From: Methanobacteriota archaeon
GTDB taxonomy: Archaea > Halobacteriota > Methanosarcinia > Methanotrichales > Methanotrichaceae
Direction of reading: 5' to 3'
Assembly (NCBI GenBank): GCA_029553285.1
Contig: JAKPCO010000098.1
Coordinates: 1 to 64,000 of the forward strand
Length of the DNA stretch: 64,000 bases
Part shown: piece after piece, positions 33,468-42,471 of the stretch
How positions within the stretch are numbered: position 1 is the first letter of the stretch
Layout: every line of letters begins with the position of its first letter
Position numbers and translations under genes: made by a program
Notes under the pieces: model-generated
Told to the model about the DNA's origin: nothing
Seen by the model: only the letters and a program-made list of their open reading frames with translations
Database searches by the model: none

Positions 33468-35393
33468 CTAAACGCCGAGCTCCTTCACATCGAACCGCCT
33501 GATCCTGGATCCGCCGGGAGGAAGGAATGCCACTATCTTATCAGGGGACGCGATCGCCTTCAGGTACCTCCTGTCCTCGCAGATCTCGAGAAGCTGCCTG
33601 TAGATCATCTTCGCGAGATCATCAGGCATGTACTCGCCCGGCTCGAGCTCGATCGCCCCTGAACTCTTGGATCTCACAGCAGATACCGGCCCCCCTATCA
33701 GGGACCCATCGACGATCGCCAGCGCAACCCCCAGAGGAACATCTCTCAGATACCTCCGCTCCCCGCGGACGACAAACGCCCCCTTTCGGAGGAACTCGCC
33801 GTGCTCAGGCGTCTTGGTGACCTGCTCACCTCTGACCATGTAACAGTCGCCCGATGCCACGCCCTCCCTCCAGAGGTTGCTGTAGCTCACAGCGAACTCC
33901 GCTGCCTCCTCCACTGTCCTCTCCGGCACCTCCCGCCCCTCTGTCTTTATCACCGTCAGCGGCGCTCCAGGGTAGTCTGTGTGAAGCGCGAGGTCCCTCT
34001 TCTCCAGGTACTTGAGATATATCTCCTCGTTGCCATCCGCATCCCTGCCACCTATGACCAGGAATCCGTCTGAGGAGAAGAACCACCTGAACCTCTCGAA
34101 CCATCTCGGTTTCTGCTTTCGCTTCAGAACTGGCGCCTTTCTGTGCTCTTCTCCATGCTGGAGGAGCTCTTCTGTCTTTTTGAGAGCCTCCTCCGCTCCT
34201 GCAGCCTTCTTCGCCAGCTCCTTCGCACGCTCGTAGTACCTCCCCGCATTCTGGGGCAGTGTGAGACCCGCATTCAGCTCCAGAGCGACTCCATCAATCT
34301 CTACTATCATCTCGCCACTGTGATCCAGAGATTTTATGGCAGACTGCCCTGAGCTCTGTATCCTCTCCCAGATCTCACTGTATGAGAACCCTTTCTCCCT
34401 CGCGCCTGCTATCGCCTTCAGAATCGAGTCGATCTCAGAATACCGCTGGTATATGAGATCGCCCATCGAGGCCATTTGGATCTCCCTCGCTCTGAGCTCA
34501 TCGACAGCAGCCCTCTGGAGCTCCAGCCTCCTCTCAAGGGGGCTGGGCTTCGGCGTCTCAGGCTCTGCCACGAAGAACTCATCGAGCGCATCGCTGAACC
34601 TCTCGAAGGATCTTGCCTCGAGTCCCCTGTAAACCTCAAGAGGGAATGGTATCACATCAAACGGCTCTCCGTCCATGTAGACTATCTGAGGCCTGATCTC
34701 CCTGAGATCGAACACATCTCTCAGGGCCGAATGCACCCTTGAGATCTCCTCTTCAGATAGATCTGCTGCAGGGGTGTTCTTCTCCACACCTGCCCTGAGG
34801 CAGACCTCCTCTCCGTACGTCCCGCCCATGTTCAGGTTGCGGACAAGAGCTCTCACGAGATCCGTATCTGAGCTGCGCAGGATCTCCCTGAGCCTCTCGA
34901 TCGACACACTTCTCGGATCCTCTGCTCCAGCATGATAGGCATACTTCTCGCCAGCGATCAGCCTTCTGTCCCTGAAGCTCATCGGCCTGAGCGGTAGTAT
35001 GATCCTCATATCCTCATCGAGAAGCAGTATGTTCCCCTTCGGGAAGAGTTCTACAACAAGGCGATATCTTCCGTCAGCTCTTTCAACACATATCTCCAGC
35101 ACCCTGTCGAAGTCGTGCTGCTCAACGCTCACGATCCTCCCGCCGGAGAGACGGGAGCGGAGCATCGCGGGGAACTGGGGGGGCGTCCTGCCCACCACCC
35201 TCTCTTTCCTGGTGACGTGCGCCCTTCTTCCCGCCTCCAGGATGATATCGAGCCTGCCCTCGCGCGCCTGGACCGTGAGCCAGATCGCATCTCCAGAACT
35301 CTGGTACGCCTTGCCAAAGAATCCCCCGACCATCCGGGACTGGAGCTCAGCCGCGATAGCAGCCACGTCCACGTTGCTCATCGCTTTCTTCAT
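33468..35393 (-). CDS. NFACT-family protein (RqcH/Tae2/Rqc2 homologue)
   Basis: A ribosome quality control factor. In the bacterial and eukaryotic members, it binds the obstructed 60S/50S subunit and recruits tRNA-Ala to add C-terminal tails. The 641-residue chain shows the NFACT-N domain (about 1-260, with LRSRLSGGRIVSVEQHDFDRVLEI in part: LRSRLSGGRI), a coiled-coil middle (about 275-420), and NFACT-R (about 430-560, FRWFFSSDGFLVIGGRDADGNE in part: FRWFFSSDGFLVIGG). The ATG at 35393 has GGAGA five bases upstream; the next ATG (35381) is the alternative. Confidence 0.88.
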   Translation of the reverse strand: MKKAMSNVDVAAIAAELQSRMVGGFFGKAYQSSGDAIWLTVQAREGRLDIILEAGRRAHVTRKERVVGRTPPQFPAMLRSRLSGGRIVSVEQHDFDRVLEICVERADGRYRLVVELFPKGNILLLDEDMRIILPLRPMSFRDRRLIAGEKYAYHAGAEDPRSVSIERLREILRSSDTDLVRALVRNLNMGGTYGEEVCLRAGVEKNTPAADLSEEEISRVHSALRDVFDLREIRPQIVYMDGEPFDVIPFPLEVYRGLEARSFERFSDALDEFFVAEPETPKPSPLERRLELQRAAVDELRAREIQMASMGDLIYQRYSEIDSILKAIAGAREKGFSYSEIWERIQSSGQSAIKSLDHSGEMIVEIDGVALELNAGLTLPQNAGRYYERAKELAKKAAGAEEALKKTEELLQHGEEHRKAPVLKRKQKPRWFERFRWFFSSDGFLVIGGRDADGNEEIYLKYLEKRDLALHTDYPGAPLTVIKTEGREVPERTVEEAAEFAVSYSNLWREGVASGDCYMVRGEQVTKTPEHGEFLRKGAFVVRGERRYLRDVPLGVALAIVDGSLIGGPVSAVRSKSSGAIELEPGEYMPDDLAKMIYRQLLEICEDRRYLKAIASPDKIVAFLPPGGSRIRRFDVKELGV

Positions 35394-35461
35394 GTGACTC
35401 TCCGCTGATGGGAAACCAGGCATTCAGAAAGGTGGCCTCGAGTGTTTATTTGCATCTCTCT

Positions 35462-36643
35462 TTACGGACCGTTGTACACAAACTCTATGTTGAGATCGAG
35501 GATCAGTCTTCTCAGCTCATCACATGTTATCGGTCTCTTGAACTCGCTCGCGGTCTTCACCTTCTCAGCAAGCAGGCAGAGATCCTTCTTCTCCAGGTCA
35601 TAGCCCATCTTCTTCGTGATGTACTTGAGCGCCTTGGCCCCTGTGTGCTTCCCGATGATGATCCTCCTCTCAGCCCCCACCATCTCAGGGGAGTATAGCT
35701 CATATGTCCTGGGCTCCTCGAGGACCGCGGCGACATGGATCCCGGATTCGTGGGCAAAGGCGTTCTCCCCGACGACAGCCTTGTTCTTTGCCACCGACAC
35801 GCCCGAGTACCTCTCGACCACAGAGGATATCGACTTGAGCCTGCCCAGATCGTAGCGGTCTATGCCGTAGTGAAGGCGGAGGTTGACCAGCAGCTCCTCA
35901 AGTGGCGTGTTCCCGCTCCTCTCGCCGATGCCGTTGACGGTGGTGTGGAGCTGCTTCGCACCGGCCTCTGCGCCGGCAAGGGTGTTTGCCAACGCGAGGC
36001 CAAGATCGTCGTGACAGTGAACGCATATCGGCACGCTCACTATCTTTCTGATCTCGCTGATCATGTAGTACATCGTTCTGGGGTTCATTATGCCGACCGT
36101 GTCAGCCACGCTCACATAGTCGGCGTGATACTCCTCTGCCTTTTTGTATAGCTTTTTGAGCGTGTTGAAATCTGTTCGTGTCGCATCCTCAGCTGAGAAT
36201 CTGACTATGAGACCATGCTCCTTTGCATACTCAACCGTCTCAAGCGCGCACCTTATCGCCTCTGCGCATGTCATGTGCAGCTTGTATTTGAGGTGGAGAT
36301 CTGAGGTCGCTATGAAGACGCTCACCATATCAACACCACAATCGATGGCAGCATCGACATCAGACTGTCTGGACCTGGAGAGGGCGGATATCTTCGCGTT
36401 CAGGCCGAGATTGCAGACCTCTTTCACCGCGTTCTTCTCGCTCTTTGAGACCACCGGAAATCCGGCCTCTATGATCTCAACGCCGATCTCGTCGAGCATC
36501 CTGGCTATCTCGAGCTTCTCCTCAGGCTTGAACACGACCCCTGGCATCTGCTCCCCATCCCTCAGCGTCACATCGCATATCTCTATGTTCAGAGGAGGGG
36601 TGCCGGCCATCTCAAGAAACTGATTTACGGAGAAGTCGCTCAT
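35462..36643 (-). CDS. aksA: Homocitrate synthase family, probably AksA
   Basis: An acyltransferase that condenses acetyl-CoA with 2-oxoglutarate and longer 2-oxoacids in the 2-oxosuberate branch leading to coenzyme B. The 393-residue enzyme has DVTLRDGEQMPGVVF, HCHDDLGLALANTLAGAEAGA (quoted in part: HCHDDLGLALANT) and the catalytic HESGIH near residue 320. Lack of a C-terminal LeuA regulatory domain fits homocitrate-type rather than isopropylmalate synthases. Substrate among the LeuA/CimA/AksA group cannot be fixed by eye. GGAGATGG precedes the ATG. Confidence 0.82.
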   Translation of the reverse strand: MSDFSVNQFLEMAGTPPLNIEICDVTLRDGEQMPGVVFKPEEKLEIARMLDEIGVEIIEAGFPVVSKSEKNAVKEVCNLGLNAKISALSRSRQSDVDAAIDCGVDMVSVFIATSDLHLKYKLHMTCAEAIRCALETVEYAKEHGLIVRFSAEDATRTDFNTLKKLYKKAEEYHADYVSVADTVGIMNPRTMYYMISEIRKIVSVPICVHCHDDLGLALANTLAGAEAGAKQLHTTVNGIGERSGNTPLEELLVNLRLHYGIDRYDLGRLKSISSVVERYSGVSVAKNKAVVGENAFAHESGIHVAAVLEEPRTYELYSPEMVGAERRIIIGKHTGAKALKYITKKMGYDLEKKDLCLLAEKVKTASEFKRPITCDELRRLILDLNIEFVYNGP

Positions 36644-36886
36644 CCATCTCCGTTCTCAGCCTCATTTCTTAAATCGATTTCGCAGGAAAAGATGTTCCTG
36701 TGTCCACAAAATCAAGCTTTGCATCAGGTCTAGAGGTGTCCGAATAAGGAAGAATTGCTCATAACAATCAGTATCCTCAAATCTCGAATATCTGCCTCCC
36801 CTTATTCGGACAGGTCCCGTCTTCTGCATGGAGAAGTCTCGGAGCATCTTCCCCTGACAGCAAAGCGGGCAGGCTGCTCCGAAAAG

Positions 36887-36925
36887 TATATTTAATGATT
36901 TTTGATGATATATTCTTGAGGTGAT
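36887..36925 (+). promoter_or_regulatory. TATA box and strong ribosome binding site of the small zinc-ribbon gene
   Basis: TATATTTA at 36887-36894 is followed by GAGGTGAT at 36918-36925, four bases before the ATG at 36930. The predicted start of transcription (about 36916) leaves only a few bases before the ribosome binding site. Confidence 0.55.
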
Positions 36926-36929
36926 TTCC

Positions 36930-37085
36930 ATGTGCGCAGTTGGAGGCCCTCCGGACATGGGTGACCCCGAGTCGTTCTTCCCCACCGATTATGTCTGTCG
37001 CTCATGCGGCCACAGGTTCAAGGGAATCGGCGTCGGGCCGAAGTGCCCTTCATGCCGCTCTGAGGATGTCGAGAGGGTAAGGTAA
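36930..37085 (+). CDS. Small zinc-ribbon protein, 51 residues
   Basis: A small protein with two CxxC knuckles, CRSCG (residues 23-27) and CPSCR (39-43), 16 residues apart, so it should bind one zinc ion as a rubredoxin/zinc ribbon. The Pro/Gly-rich N terminus MCAVGGPPDMG is without known role. A consensus GAGGTGAT and a TATA box precede it. FmdB-type regulatory proteins and ribosomal-type zinc ribbons have the same layout; function unknown. It is isolated between aksA (divergent) and the kinase gene. Confidence 0.8.
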   Translation: MCAVGGPPDMGDPESFFPTDYVCRSCGHRFKGIGVGPKCPSCRSEDVERVR

Positions 37086-37213
37086 GCGCTTCTGCCAGGG
37101 GCGTCTGCGAGACGAGTTTTCCTGCTTGGGGGGTGCAGAGTTAACTGCCCGGGACTTCTCTGGAGTCAATCAAACCGTTACGTCTGATCCAGCGGTGCTT
37201 AGGATCATGCTGT

Positions 37214-39013
37214 TCAGGATTTTTCCGATAGCGGCAGCGTGAAGAAGACTGTACATCCCCTTCCCAGCTCTGACTCAATCCATATCCTTCCGCCATGAAC
37301 CTCGATGATCCTTTTGACGATGGCCAGTCCGGCGCCGGTGCCCTCGGATCTGTTATCCACCTTGTAGAAGAGCTCGAATATCCTCTGGTGGTTTTTGGGG
37401 TCTATCCCGATGCCGTTATCTTTGACGTAGAATACAGTTTCTCCGTCTCTCATGCACCCGATCTCTATCCTCGGCTCTCTCTGATCACCCATGTACTTGG
37501 CGCTGTTCTCTATGAGATTGACGAGCGCCTCCACAGCCCTCATCCTGTCGACGTGGACGACGGGCAGGTCCTCTGCCACATCCACAATCACACCCCTGGA
37601 CCTTATCCTTTCAGATGTCTGCTCCAGCGCCTCCCTGACGATCTCAGAGAACGGCACGTCCTCAGGCGGGTTCATCATCCGGCCGATGCGGCTGAGCTCC
37701 AGCGTGTCCTGTAGCAGCATGTCCATCTTTGTTATTGCGCCCTCAATTATCTCGATATCCTTTCTGACCTTATCCCAGGCGCCCTTCTCGATATCATCCC
37801 TGAGGAACCCTATGAACCCGCTGACAGTGATCAGAGGTGATCTGAGGTCGTGGGAGACGGTGTATATGAACCTCTCCATCTCAGTTGTCTTTGACTCGAG
37901 CTCTTTTATGAGAAGCTCCTTCTCACGCTCCGAGGCTATCCTCTGATGCAGCTCCTTCTGGGCGGCCGCGTAAAGCATTGTGTTCTCCTTGATCGCGATT
38001 ATCTGTCTGATCACTATCAGCAGTATTATCATCCCCACGCCTGCGGCGAGATGGTGCTGGCGGATGTACAGATTTACATCCTCATGCTCAATGCTCCAGA
38101 TCAGAAATGCGTATGCTGAGATGGCACAGATGTATGGAAGGTAGAGGGGCCATGTGAACGCTGGTGATGGCCGCTCTGCAGATGGTTTTACTGGCACCCC
38201 AGCGGATTCCACCTGGAGCACACCTGCAAGTCCGGTGAGTATGTAGGAGACCAGCCAGAAGCTGTCGCCGAGCGTTGCGGGTACATATGTCTCCCTGAGG
38301 GCCTCGACCATGAATTTCGAGTCTGCAAATATCAAGAAGACAGCGCTTGCTGCCAGGAGAATGATGGGGGGCTGGGCTATATGCTCCATTCTTCTGAAGA
38401 TGAGCGCGATGACAGAGAATGTGAGAACAAGATCTGCAACCGGGTACGCGACTGCGATCACGTTTGCGAGAGGATCCGATTCCTCAAGCGTTGCGATCGT
38501 GGGCGCGATGAGAAAGCTCCAGAGCACTATGATCGCGAATATCGTCACGATGCCTGTGTCCAGGATGGACTTCAGGCGCTCGAAGGTGCTCTGGTACGGT
38601 GCTGGCAGCAGAAGAACGCCTATGAGGAAAAACGGGTAGTAAGCGAGGTAGGGGCCATCAGCAACCGACGGAAATGGCGTCTCCCCAAGTCCTATCTCCA
38701 GGATGCTCCAGAGGACGTCTCCCAGGGTGTAGAGCACCTGCGCAACCGCGAAGAACGCCCATGCGATGTACATCCTCTCATCCTGCGATCTTGTGGTCCT
38801 CGCCGCTCTGATGAGAGAGAGTGCAGCAAGCCCGTTGACCACCGGGAAAATGATATCGTCTATGATCACACGCTGCTGCTCCTGATCTCCCAGGTATAGA
38901 ATGATCGCGGATCTGACGATCAGGATCGCCGCGCCGAGCAGGAGGGCACGGCGGAATGTCAAAGAGCGGTGCAGTCCCCCACCCACCTCAGATCCGTCAT
39001 AACCTTGCTTCAT
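37214..39013 (-). CDS. Membrane sensor histidine kinase
   Basis: A 599-residue sensor kinase. The N-terminal half (about 15-330) has eight or nine transmembrane segments with few loops, an integral-membrane sensor of the MASE/7TM kind. It is followed by a short coiled coil (about 345-380), the HisKA box FIYTVSHDLRSPLITVSGF in part: SHDLRSPL (His near 391), and the HATPase N box LIENSAKY, G1 DNGIGI and G2 GTGAGLAIVKR. It lacks a receiver domain; no partner response regulator is nearby. The start is less sure (ATG 39013 or nine codons upstream). Confidence 0.87.
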   Translation of the reverse strand: MKQGYDGSEVGGGLHRSLTFRRALLLGAAILIVRSAIILYLGDQEQQRVIIDDIIFPVVNGLAALSLIRAARTTRSQDERMYIAWAFFAVAQVLYTLGDVLWSILEIGLGETPFPSVADGPYLAYYPFFLIGVLLLPAPYQSTFERLKSILDTGIVTIFAIIVLWSFLIAPTIATLEESDPLANVIAVAYPVADLVLTFSVIALIFRRMEHIAQPPIILLAASAVFLIFADSKFMVEALRETYVPATLGDSFWLVSYILTGLAGVLQVESAGVPVKPSAERPSPAFTWPLYLPYICAISAYAFLIWSIEHEDVNLYIRQHHLAAGVGMIILLIVIRQIIAIKENTMLYAAAQKELHQRIASEREKELLIKELESKTTEMERFIYTVSHDLRSPLITVSGFIGFLRDDIEKGAWDKVRKDIEIIEGAITKMDMLLQDTLELSRIGRMMNPPEDVPFSEIVREALEQTSERIRSRGVIVDVAEDLPVVHVDRMRAVEALVNLIENSAKYMGDQREPRIEIGCMRDGETVFYVKDNGIGIDPKNHQRIFELFYKVDNRSEGTGAGLAIVKRIIEVHGGRIWIESELGRGCTVFFTLPLSEKS

Positions 39014-39325
39014 TGCAGATCGACTACAGCGAACCCACACTCCAATTTCCTTTTCTGTCCCCCAAAATATGAAATTCCAGCATTCTATCTAAATCTTTTG
39101 AGCCTTTGAGCATATCTCCATTCCGGGAATCAGACAGATACACGCACAGAAATCAGCAGCCTTCGATTGAATGACCGCAAAGCGGGTGTTCAGGAGATCT
39201 CGTGATGGTGGAATATTCATCTAGGTGCTCAGCTACCTGTACCAGATCTTCGCTTACCCGTTTTACAAATGTGCACGCAGCTCAGCTCGCAGTGTATTTA
39301 TCTCGGTCTGAGTGAACTGCAATTC
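39014..39325. other. Divergent spacer between the kinase and methyltransferase genes
   Basis: About 310 bases without a supported gene or RNA. GTATTTAT at 39294-39301 is a TATA candidate about 28 bases before the methyltransferase ATG, pointing to a leaderless message. No clear palindromes are seen. Confidence 0.45.
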
Positions 39326-40117
39326 ATGTACACATGGGATCCGGAGGAGTACGAGAGGAGCTCCTCAGCCCAGCAGGAGTGGGCCATGAGCGCTCTCTCC
39401 GAGCTGAGGATCAGAGGAGACGAACGCATACTCGATGTCGGGTGCGGGGACGGGAAGATCACCGCGCGCATCTCACAGCTCGTGCCCGACGGCTCGGTTC
39501 TCGGAATAGACATCTCCCCGGATATGATCTCCTTCGCAAGGCGCAGGCATCCGTCAGATGTGTTCAGAAACCTCAGATTCGAGCAGGGCGACGCACTCGA
39601 TCTCCGCTTCCAGGAGGAGTTTGATATAGTGGTGTCATTCGCATGCCTGCACTGGATCAGGGATCATCTCTCAGTCCTGAGGGGCATATGCAGGAGTCTT
39701 GTGCCCGGAGGCAGGATGTTCATACAGTGCGGCGGCAGGGGAAACGCGGCTCAGCTTTTGGATACAACAGCAGAGGTGATCATGGAGGAGCATTTCGCCC
39801 CTTACTTCGAGGACTTCGAGTTCCCGTACTTCTTCTACGAACCTGAAGATTACGAGAGGTGGATCCCGGCCGCAGGCCTCCACATTGTGAGTGTGAGGCT
39901 CATACCCAAGGATATGGTGCACAGCGGGCGCGACGCGCTCGAGGGGTTCATAAGGTCCACATGGCTTCCATACCTGCAGAGACTTCCCCCAGAGCTGCGC
40001 CCTGACCTCGTTCAGGAGATAGCCGGGCGCTACATCGATCGATATCCATCTCCTGATGGCATGATCCACGTGAGAATGATGCGGCTGCAGGCTCTGGCTG
40101 AGAAGCGGCCGGAGTGA
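39326..40117 (+). CDS. SAM-dependent methyltransferase
   Basis: A 263-residue class I methyltransferase with LDVGCGDGKITARI (motif I, residues 30-45), GIDISPDMISFARRR (motif II) and the GDALDL and LHWIRDH regions. The architecture, an N-terminal MYTWDPEEYERSS and a C-terminal helical domain, is that of trans-aconitate 2-methyltransferase-like proteins; the real substrate is unknown. The start ATG at 39326 is the typical family start; an in-frame ATG at 39269 lies over a TATA-like stretch. Isolated gene. Confidence 0.85.
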   Translation: MYTWDPEEYERSSSAQQEWAMSALSELRIRGDERILDVGCGDGKITARISQLVPDGSVLGIDISPDMISFARRRHPSDVFRNLRFEQGDALDLRFQEEFDIVVSFACLHWIRDHLSVLRGICRSLVPGGRMFIQCGGRGNAAQLLDTTAEVIMEEHFAPYFEDFEFPYFFYEPEDYERWIPAAGLHIVSVRLIPKDMVHSGRDALEGFIRSTWLPYLQRLPPELRPDLVQEIAGRYIDRYPSPDGMIHVRMMRLQALAEKRPE

Positions 40118-40141
40118 ATAAATCGCATCTGCTCCAATCAT

Positions 40142-40256
40142 TCTCTCATGTGTTTGGCGACTGGAGGTCGCGCAGGCTGGCTGCTGGAAGCATATATTTG
40201 TCCGGCTGAACGCATACAGGACAATGCCCCTGCGAAGATCAGATGGATGAACGCGC
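40142..40256 (+). repeat. MITE-like element A, decayed copy
   Basis: TCTCATGTGTTTGGCGACTGGAGGTCG (quoted in part: ATGTGTTTGGCGACTGGA), then CTGAACGCATACAGGACAATG, and AGATCAGATGGATGAACGCG match the order and wording of the copies at 22287 and 57011. The terminal repeats are damaged. It lies in the spacer between two genes. Confidence 0.55.
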
Positions 40257-40281
40257 TAGCATCAGCTTTTGCAGGCCGTCC

Positions 40282-40758
40282 TCAAATGCCCATCGTATGG
40301 CCGAGTGCGAACGCGCTCGAGACGGCTGCTGTCACTACCACGCCTGCTATGAGCACGCCCAGTGATATCGATAGGAATGCTGGCAGGAACCTGAACCCCA
40401 GGAGAAATGCAAGAACGCATCCGGTCCAGGCGCCGGTCATTGGGAGGGGGATGGCGACAAAGAGCATCAGGGCGACAGATCCAATTCCCTCTCTGCCCTC
40501 GATGTATTTCCTCCTGGTTCTTGAGAAGAGCCATGTGAAGAACCTGTCCCAAGCCGGGTATCTCATCAGGAAGGATGATACCGGACCCAGAAAGAGCAGC
40601 AGAGGTGCCACGGGGATCAGATTGCCCAGGACCGAGATCGCGTACGCCTCCAGGGGCGAGTAGCCGCAGGCAATTGCCAGGGGTATCGCCCCGCGAAGCT
40701 CGGATATGGGTGACATTGCCAGCAGCATGACCATCGCCCATCCAGGGATATCACTCAT
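40282..40758 (-). CDS. Small multidrug export protein family (COG2426-type) membrane protein
   Basis: A 158-residue integral membrane protein with four or five segments and the family's SPISELRGAIPLAIA (about 15-29) and PLPMTGAWTGCVLAFLLG (about 102-119). Members are annotated as small multidrug exporters; the transport role is largely untested. The ATG at 40758 has GGAGGTTTT directly ahead. An upstream ATG would add 19 non-family residues. Stands alone. Confidence 0.8.
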   Translation of the reverse strand: MSDIPGWAMVMLLAMSPISELRGAIPLAIACGYSPLEAYAISVLGNLIPVAPLLLFLGPVSSFLMRYPAWDRFFTWLFSRTRRKYIEGREGIGSVALMLFVAIPLPMTGAWTGCVLAFLLGFRFLPAFLSISLGVLIAGVVVTAAVSSAFALGHTMGI

Positions 40759-40825
40759 AAAACCTCCAGAGAATGTCTGAAGCTCCATTCTTCTTGGATC
40801 CTGGTGTACAGGCATCGGAAACCCC

Positions 40826-40841
40826 GGTCTTCAGGCCGGAG
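40826..40841. mobile_element. Possible IS200/IS605-type end remnant
   Basis: GGTCTTCAGGCCGGAG resembles the hairpin at the right end of IS200/IS605 (TnpB) elements. Very similar GGTCTTCAGGTCGGAG is present at 50246-50261. There is no transposase or TnpB reading frame next to either site, so at most a decayed remnant is left. Confidence 0.25.
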
Positions 40842-40986
40842 CAGTTGACGCGGTAGCAGGTAACGAATCTGTTCGGCGCCGAGCTTGAATGGCTGAATGG
40901 GACGGCGGGAATCGATAGCTTTGGACGTGATGTTGCACGAAGCATCTGGGACTGAATGCTGCAGATCTCAAGAGGGAAACAAGATC

Positions 40987-41358
40987 TCATTTTCCCAGAG
41001 ATCCCCTTATCTCGACCCGGAAGACCTGCTCCTCTCTGGGTGAATACACGGAGATGGTGAGATCGACCGGTATCTCTCCAAGCGATACGGTGACCGGAGC
41101 ATCAGCTATCTTGAGACCTGAAGAGACGAGCTTCGCCAGGGACTCCGCAACGCTCGAGAGCTCTCTGATATCGATGCCGACAGCTCCATCCACTGATACC
41201 GACGCGGGCAGAGGCTCCCCATCGCTCGATATCCTCACCCCCACAGATCCATCCTTCCCGCTGCCTGTGACCTTCGCGACTATCGGATACCTCTCGAGGC
41301 TCTCATCGCCCTGCAGCCTGGCCTTCGCGTCCGCATCGACTTTTATGGATACCATCAT
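40987..41358 (-). CDS. Small protein of unknown function
   Basis: A 123-residue soluble alpha/beta protein without Cys or His beyond one. It shows alternating strands and helices, as in VSIKVDADAKARLQGDESLE and ISSDGEPLPASVSVDGAVGIDIREL (quoted in pieces), ending in EEQVFRVEIRGSLGK. I recognise no family. Starts ATG ATG at 41358/41355 with GCGGTGGT before it. It is 125 bases downstream of the TOPRIM gene on the same strand and could belong to that operon. Confidence 0.65.
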   Translation of the reverse strand: MMVSIKVDADAKARLQGDESLERYPIVAKVTGSGKDGSVGVRISSDGEPLPASVSVDGAVGIDIRELSSVAESLAKLVSSGLKIADAPVTVSLGEIPVDLTISVYSPREEQVFRVEIRGSLGK

Positions 41359-41507
41359 ACCACCGCTCTGCTGTATGTGCAATCGATATAAAAGGATGGC
41401 TCACAGGGGAATTCCGCGGGGGAGTGACCTCAGGCATAATAATCGATGCTCAAAGAGCGACATTCTGCCTGCGCAGCACAGAATTGCCTCAAGAGAGCAG
41501 CAAACCT

Positions 41508-41930
41508 TCAGTACTCAGCTCGAGCAAGCCCTACAGACTCCCGCGCCCTCTCCAAGAATAGCCAGAGGCTCTCGACATCCTTTATCTCCTTTCTCACGAG
41601 AAGCTTGAGCCGCTTTCTGATCTCCACATCGACCCTGACTCCAGTAGGACGGAGGTACTCCTCCATCTTGTGGGCGATCTCCTCCCCACGCGCATCCCAG
41701 TCGGTCATCAGCACGATCTCACTGTACGATCTCGCGGTCTCCTCTGCAAGCTCCAGGCACGATCTCTGGGAGGACATCAGTATTGGACCAGGAACGCCGA
41801 TCCTGCGGAGCGCATCCCTGTCGCGCGGCCCCTCAACGATGACCGCTGCGCCCCGCTCCGATGCATCAAGAAGGGCCTCGATCTGCTCCTCGAGCGCCTC
41901 AAGATCGTAGCTCCTCCTGTGCGCTCTCAT
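41508..41930 (-). CDS. TOPRIM-domain protein (RNase M5/DnaG-like small TOPRIM)
   Basis: A 140-residue single TOPRIM domain. The acidic signature glutamate is in AVIVEGPRDRDAL (about 25-37), and the DxD motif in LMTDWDARGEEIA (about 76-88). It lacks other domains, as in archaeal stand-alone TOPRIM (RnmV-like) nucleases. The ATG at 41930 has GGGTGATC four to five bases upstream. It starts four bases after the DUF167 gene, so the two are one operon. Confidence 0.82.
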   Translation of the reverse strand: MRAHRRSYDLEALEEQIEALLDASERGAAVIVEGPRDRDALRRIGVPGPILMSSQRSCLELAEETARSYSEIVLMTDWDARGEEIAHKMEEYLRPTGVRVDVEIRKRLKLLVRKEIKDVESLWLFLERARESVGLARAEY

Positions 41931-41934
41931 CAGA

Positions 41935-42252
41935 TCACCCGAGCGCTCTCCTGAGAGCCTCCAGAACAGATCCGGCATCGATGCCCCTCATGAGAACCAC
42001 CTTCCTGTGGCTCCTGTGTCCGCTCATTATCTCCACATCGCCCTGCGAGAGCCCGAACGCCCTGGCCAGCTCCTGCAGCAGCTGTCTGTTGGCCCGGCCG
42101 TGATCAGCCCTCTCCGTAAGCCTGATCTCGATGCTGCCCCTCCAGGCATTGAAGCCCGCTGGAATCACAAGCTCCGACGATCCTGGAAGAACATCGATGT
42201 GCAGGATCACGCCATCAGGGTGGCGCTCGACCGCATCATCCAGACTCTTCAC
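41935..42252 (-). CDS. DUF167/YggU-family protein
   Basis: A 105-residue protein with the family pattern: an N-terminal hydrophobic strand (GVILHIDVLPGSSE), AWRGSIEIRLTERADHGRAN and the C-terminal RSHRKVVLMRG. DUF167 proteins have a conserved fold of unknown function. The GTG at 42252 is preferred; the longer reading frame to 42345 runs over AT-rich promoter-like sequence. The short gap to the TOPRIM gene suggests joint expression. Confidence 0.82.
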   Translation of the reverse strand: MKSLDDAVERHPDGVILHIDVLPGSSELVIPAGFNAWRGSIEIRLTERADHGRANRQLLQELARAFGLSQGDVEIMSGHRSHRKVVLMRGIDAGSVLEALRRALG

Positions 42253-42471
42253 GCATGCATATTCGCAGCATTGTGATAAAAAATTGACTATCCGGGGGGT
42301 CTCGAATGAGAGCATCATACCGGCCTGCCGAAAGAGCAAGCGCATTCTGCATATGGTAGTAATTAATATAATATTAATAACACTAAGGGATGCATATTTT
42401 CAGATTCGTGTGATAGAGGGCCTTCGAGGGCAACCTTAAAATATTGTCGCTGCATTGCATGTCAAGGTTCC

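Noticed and set aside
36662-36985. Minus-strand 107-residue frame
   Set aside because: It covers the promoter and the first part of the zinc-ribbon gene on the other strand and has no recognisable protein.
40826-40841. Intact IS200/IS605 insertion
   Set aside because: No transposase or TnpB frame near either this site or 50246.
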